Positions 60,052-64,000 of a DNA stretch of 64,000 nt are shown here, in pieces (within the stretch, counting starts at the first letter, position 1; each line of letters begins with the position of its first letter). Position numbers and translations under genes: made by a program. Source of the DNA: Eretmocerus hayati (lineage: Eukaryota > Arthropoda > Insecta > Hymenoptera > Aphelinidae). The notes below the pieces were generated by a model. The model was given only the letters and a program-made list of their open reading frames with translations, did no database searches and was not told the DNA's origin. Where the stretch lies: positions 50,012,954 to 50,076,953 of the forward strand of contig CM056742.1 in NCBI GenBank assembly GCA_029851415.1. The letters are read 5' to 3'.

Positions 60052-61282
60052 GGAGGGCTATTCACCACATCTTACGCTTTCCACGTACGTATGTTCCCTA
60101 CGTTACCTACGTAGAAAAAAAAAATGATAAACAAACCTAACCCCAGAATTCGTCTGCTTGAAACGAGTTAAAACATTCCCCGGACAGCTTCTGCTCAATT
60201 ATTTGATCGAATTGAGTGAAAGGAGTCATATTTGTGGTGTTCACGTAGATTCTGAGAATGTGCATATGTGACAAAAAATGAGCTTGCATTACCCCTCGAT
60301 ACGGTCTGAGAAGGATAAATGGAATTTGATTTGTAACTTCATTGTTGCACGAGGTTACATCGCACGAGCCCGAGATGAGACCAAAGTACTGTCACTAAAG
60401 CATTTTTTATTGTGGTCATTTATGTGTTTCAGGGTGCTGCAGCAAGTGTGTATTTCTCTGGCTCATATCGGAGGTGAGATAATTTGACAGCCGTATGCGT
60501 GGATGATGAGCTCTACGATAGTCTATTTCCCTTCCAATTTTGTATCCAAGTTTGGAATTAAATGCTGTTCCTTTCAGTTCCATTCTTTTGTTAAGAAAGT
60601 AGAGCACGAAAATCTTCAATCTCTGATTTAGCTCGCCTGTGGAGAGATGAAGATCACCATTACATGAGAGTCATTTCCCTTGATACTCAAAATTATGTAA
60701 AACGCAAATATACCGAAATCACTGATTAAAGATTTCCGTGAACCATTTTCTCAACAAGTGAATGAAATTAAAAAAAAAACTGCATTCAATTTTGAACTTG
60801 AATAGAAACATTGAAAGGGAAATAGACTATCATAGAGTTTATCATCCACGTATACAGCTGTCAAAAGTATCTCGTCTCTGATATTAATCAGAAAAATACA
60901 ACAGCTGGAGCATATCCTGATACACATAAATGACCACAAAACGATGCTTTAGTGACAGTACTTTGGTCTCATCTCGGGTTCGTGCGATGTACCCTCGTGC
61001 AACAATAAAGTTACAAGTCAAATTCCATTTATCCTTCTTAGACTGTATTGAGAAGTAACGCAAGCTCATTTTTTGTCACATGCACATTCTGAGAATCTAT
61101 GTGAACACCACAAATATGACTTTTTTCACTCAATTCGATCAAATAATTGAGCAAAAGTTATCCGGGGAATGTTTTAACTCGTTTCAAGCAGACGAATTCT
61201 CGGGTTAGGTTTGTTTATTACTTTTTTCTTACGTAGGTAACGTACGTAGGTGGGAAGCGTAAGATGTGTTGAACAGCCCTCC
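60052..61282. mobile_element. Foldback element related to the 4550-10435 family
   Basis: Termini are GGAGGGCT at 60052 and its complement ending at 61282. The left arm runs to ~60600, the right arm starts at ~60745, and the loop is ~145 bp. Arms are ~85-90% complementary by eye (the frames at 60278-60487 plus and 60884-61069 minus are the same peptide). The inner arm (TATTTCCC..TTTGTAT.CAA, then AA..GAATGCAGTTT and TGTTGAGAAA) matches the arms of the big foldback element near 9678 and 6520, so the two belong to one superfamily. No certain target duplication. Confidence 0.85.
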
Positions 61283-61589
61283 AGGATGTTTCAGGTGCAA
61301 TTTGATGGGTCTCAGTGCATCGTTCTGTTAGTCAACCCAAATTTTTTTGAGGTTGATTTTGGATTGATCTGTAATATCGACACGAAAATCGACATCGTTG
61401 AACGCTGCATGATCACGATGACACTCATTATGGATAATGAGCTATGAAAACCATCATTCATGTCGGTAGAAGGAACGCTTCTCAGATTATCCATTGTCAA
61501 GCAGGGAGTTAGGTAACATTTCACTCCAAATTCGCAAATGAACACCGAACCCTTGTCGTAGGAAAGCTATCGACGACGGTGACGACGAG

Positions 61590-62230
61590 CATTTACTTTT
61601 TGGTATATCCCAAGATCCGTAGTTTGGAAATCGCTTAGCCCCGTCCTCTCGTCGCTCTGAGACGGGCCTCGGGGTGGCGAGTTCTCGAGACTCAGAGAGA
61701 GGAGAGCTGTAACAACCCTCGCTCGCTCGCTCCGCAAGCACGGTCGCTCAGTCCTCCCGGATCGAAGGCACAACTTACTATCAAATCCCGTTTCCTATAC
61801 TCGGGAGGCAGTTTTTTTCGCAGCAACGGGAGTGGCCCCCCTCCTCTTTCATACCGCTAAAAGAGCCACATAGTTGAGCCTCGCGTGACTGTGGATGCAT
61901 ATAAATTTTCAGAATCCGTGCCGCGTCGCGCTCCGTTTGAGGGTTGGTATAGGTGAAAGTATAGAATTGTTGAGTAGCGATTTGCGTTGGTACTGTGTAC
62001 GGTTTGGCAGTCGCGCAAAGCGCGGTGGTATGCGTTGGGTGGGACAGTTCTTTATCGGCGCTACGAGAGCAGGAGATAAGCCGAAGACAATAGGGAGGCT
62101 CGCTCGCCAGGGCCCCGTCGAATGACAGCCCTTGAGGGGGCTCGGCGCTTTGCGTCGGGCGGCGTCGTCGTCGTCGTGATCCCGGCGAGATTAGGAGGCC
62201 ATCGCTACTGAAACTTTTCCTATGTCTTTT
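61590..62230. promoter_or_regulatory. GC-rich island, possible promoter or first exon
   Basis: It is strongly GC-richer than its surroundings, with CGCTCGCTCGCTCC and GTCGTCGTCGTCG runs and an initiator-like GCTCAGTCC near 61748. A 150-codon minus-strand frame (61781-62233) spans it but is rich in low-complexity Arg runs and has no domain. It could be the 5' end of a gene lying outside the recognised set, on either strand. Confidence 0.35.
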
Positions 62231-64000
62231 CAACCGCTCCCGGCTTGCCCTTAAAAAATTTCACCTCTTCCACTCCTCCCTCCCACTCCATTATCCCCCG
62301 TTCTTATGCTTATTCCCAGTTTACCGCAAGCTGGATAGGTATCGACGTTGCGCGTAACTTACGCAAACTCGGCTCTCCACCTTCTGTTCTCAGTTTACCT
62401 ACACTAGATTATTAAACTCGCTGACGTTAACAGACCAAAGTGTATTTTACATGTAAAGAACCTCAATAATCCACAAAGCGATTTTTAGTTTAGGAGGTCG
62501 CTTCCTAGCCGATATCATTTTCTCTTTAAGCGATTACGCCTTTTTTGAGTTCAGCTAAGCCAAGGTCAGGAGCAGTTATCATGAATCCAAGTGATCAACA
62601 GGCCCAAAATGGCACGATCGGGATTTTTTGGAGCTAATGCGGCTTTGGTTACGACAGTCAATAATGAAGGTTCAAAAATATTTAAGAACTATGCATCTCG
62701 CAAAATTGACTAGAAACTGTTCAGGCTTAGTTATCCATATTCCCTTGAATTTTCGAAACGCAATAAAGTTGAAAATTAAGTGTCATAATATCCTATTCGA
62801 TCTCCAACTCTCAACTAACAAAAAAATCGATATTTTTCCTTGGATTTTCTCTAGTTCAAAGAACCAGGCTTTAGTATCTGAGAAGATGGATAGCTCGATG
62901 GACAGTCAGGCGATTTTGTTTGATTTTGCGAATTTGTTCTCAGGAACATTGTGTGCATTGTCTATAACGCATGACTTCACTCTCAACTTCAATCGTAATA
63001 TTCCAAGGAATAAGTAACGAAGCTTTTGAAAACCAAATCTATAGAGTGGATATGGTGAAATATTCAACTCACTCAACGAGTCTTGCCATAAAAATTAACA
63101 ATAAGTTATCAGCTGTAAATTTCGGAATTTGCATATTTTCAGTGGTGTATCAGCATCTGTGCTTCTCATCAAACATAACCCTTCCTAGTATAACTGTTTT
63201 AAGCTTCTTATTGACTGATTCTGAAACTAAGACACATTATTCCTGTCAAGACTGATTCTTTGACTTTCATCGTGTTCCAGATGCACTTATGCAAATAGGG
63301 AGCCTACCAGAACTGATTCGAAAAAAATACTCGTGAGGATTTCATCTATTTGATACCTTATAGATTGATCAAATAGATACTGAAAACAATTGTGTCTGCT
63401 GAATACGCATTCCTGATACGTTTTCGAGCATAATTTAGATGATTAAGAACATCATCAAACTTGACAAAGCCAACAGTAAAAGCAAACGAGTTGTTGAATC
63501 AGAGAAAACTGATATGAGAAATGTTCTGATGGAGAGTATACCCTTTCCCAGTTGTATCGTGGATTCCATCAGCGAAGTGGAAAATGCTTTGTACATATAA
63601 ACGTACTCCCAGAACATGAAATAAATCACGTTAGCTCACGCCCCTGGTCGCGCGACCAAATAACGAGCTTTCGTGCCAGCTCTTGTTCGTGACCCGTTAG
63701 TTGTTTCTGATCTACTCGAGTGATAATTGATTACTCTATATCGTTCCCTTCCGTGACTTTTGACAACCTTATGCAAAATACCCGTGAAGTATCAATTTAT
63801 CTCTCAACATTTAATTCCTATAATTACGTCTGGTCATGAAGAGTAGTACAAGGGTGACTATATCATTCTCATACTTGACTAAAGAATTACTCACCAAGTC
63901 TGTTACATGAAATTCGAAATTTTTTCCTGAATAATTTCTCTTTTGATCAGATCTTCTTATTTTGGGTGCTCAGGTTCCTTAAAAATGGTTGGGATATACC
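62231..64000. other. Right end of window, no supported gene
   Basis: ORFs at 62628-63017 (non-ATG start region, 129 codons) and 62971-63255 have no recognisable domain and no splice context. No repeats were recognised. Confidence 0.45.

Noticed and set aside
61781..62233. 150-codon minus-strand ORF in the GC-rich island
   Set aside because: Low-complexity Arg/Pro/Ser sequence with no recognisable domain. A promoter or 5'UTR explanation is simpler.
62628..63255. Two consecutive plus-strand ORFs (129 and 94 codons) near the right end
   Set aside because: Different frames, no family resemblance, no splice context; probably chance in AT-rich DNA.
15600..64000. Search for viral or prophage-like gene clusters and CRISPR arrays
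   Set aside because: No run of intact, co-oriented genes, no capsid or polymerase frame apart from the LINE, and no regularly spaced direct repeats with unique spacers. The tandem arrays found have no spacer structure.

Overview
The window is eukaryotic. It is AT-rich, gene-poor and full of transposable elements, with canonical GT..AG introns, polyQ coding exons, a TATA/AATAAA-framed small gene and a jockey/CR1-like LINE. This fits an arthropod and most likely an insect; a hymenopteran-sized intron landscape is plausible, but I cannot fix the species. No prokaryotic operons, rRNA genes, intact tRNA genes or CRISPR arrays are visible.

Genes. The best-supported coding material is (i) two plus-strand exons (12548-13174 and 14773-15380) of a large Gln/Pro-rich protein. 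They are joined by a phase-0 intron, and the second exon ends in phase 2 at a strong donor, so the gene continues to the right. No further exon of it is visible before 64,000, so much of the window may be one giant intron. (ii) A compact three-exon minus-strand gene at 33636-32271 encodes a 154-residue secreted, cysteine-rich precursor with signal peptide, tetrabasic site, TATA box and polyA signal; it would be nested in that intron. Weaker exon-like segments on the minus strand lie at 48291-48463 with 47119-47230, 27447-27586 and 59389-59603.

Mobile DNA, left to right. A degenerate TAGACCGAA-type repeat lies at 1.74-2.7 kb. A 5.9-kb foldback element (4550-10435) has 1.8-kb inverted arms and a perfect 9-bp target duplication; a 1.26-kb hAT-like element with an 8-bp duplication is nested in its left arm, which also carries a 567-bp tandem duplication. 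Further inverted-repeat elements lie at 21081-23047 (3-bp TSD), 25717-26598 (TA), 28590-28905, 50983-51843 and 60052-61282, with short hairpins at 3834, 23334, 48951 and 55625. An element rich in AGCTGA subterminal motifs (37161-39056) contains a Tigger/pogo-like MITE and a 20-bp minisatellite. A 2.4-kb TA-flanked element (39956-42333) holds an ORF with a short stretch resembling the bacterial Uma2 nuclease family. A block at 43.4-50 kb consists of microsatellites and diverged tandem duplications, including four copies of a ~900-bp unit whose 285-bp core is identical in two copies. A 5'-truncated, decayed LINE runs on the minus strand (58.2 to 52.1 kb) and is split by a 3.4-kb insertion with an 8-bp duplication; removing the insertion restores the LINE reading frame.

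The genes do not form an evident pathway. The main biology is a long intron acting as a landing site for fold-back DNA elements, with one small secreted-peptide gene embedded in it.
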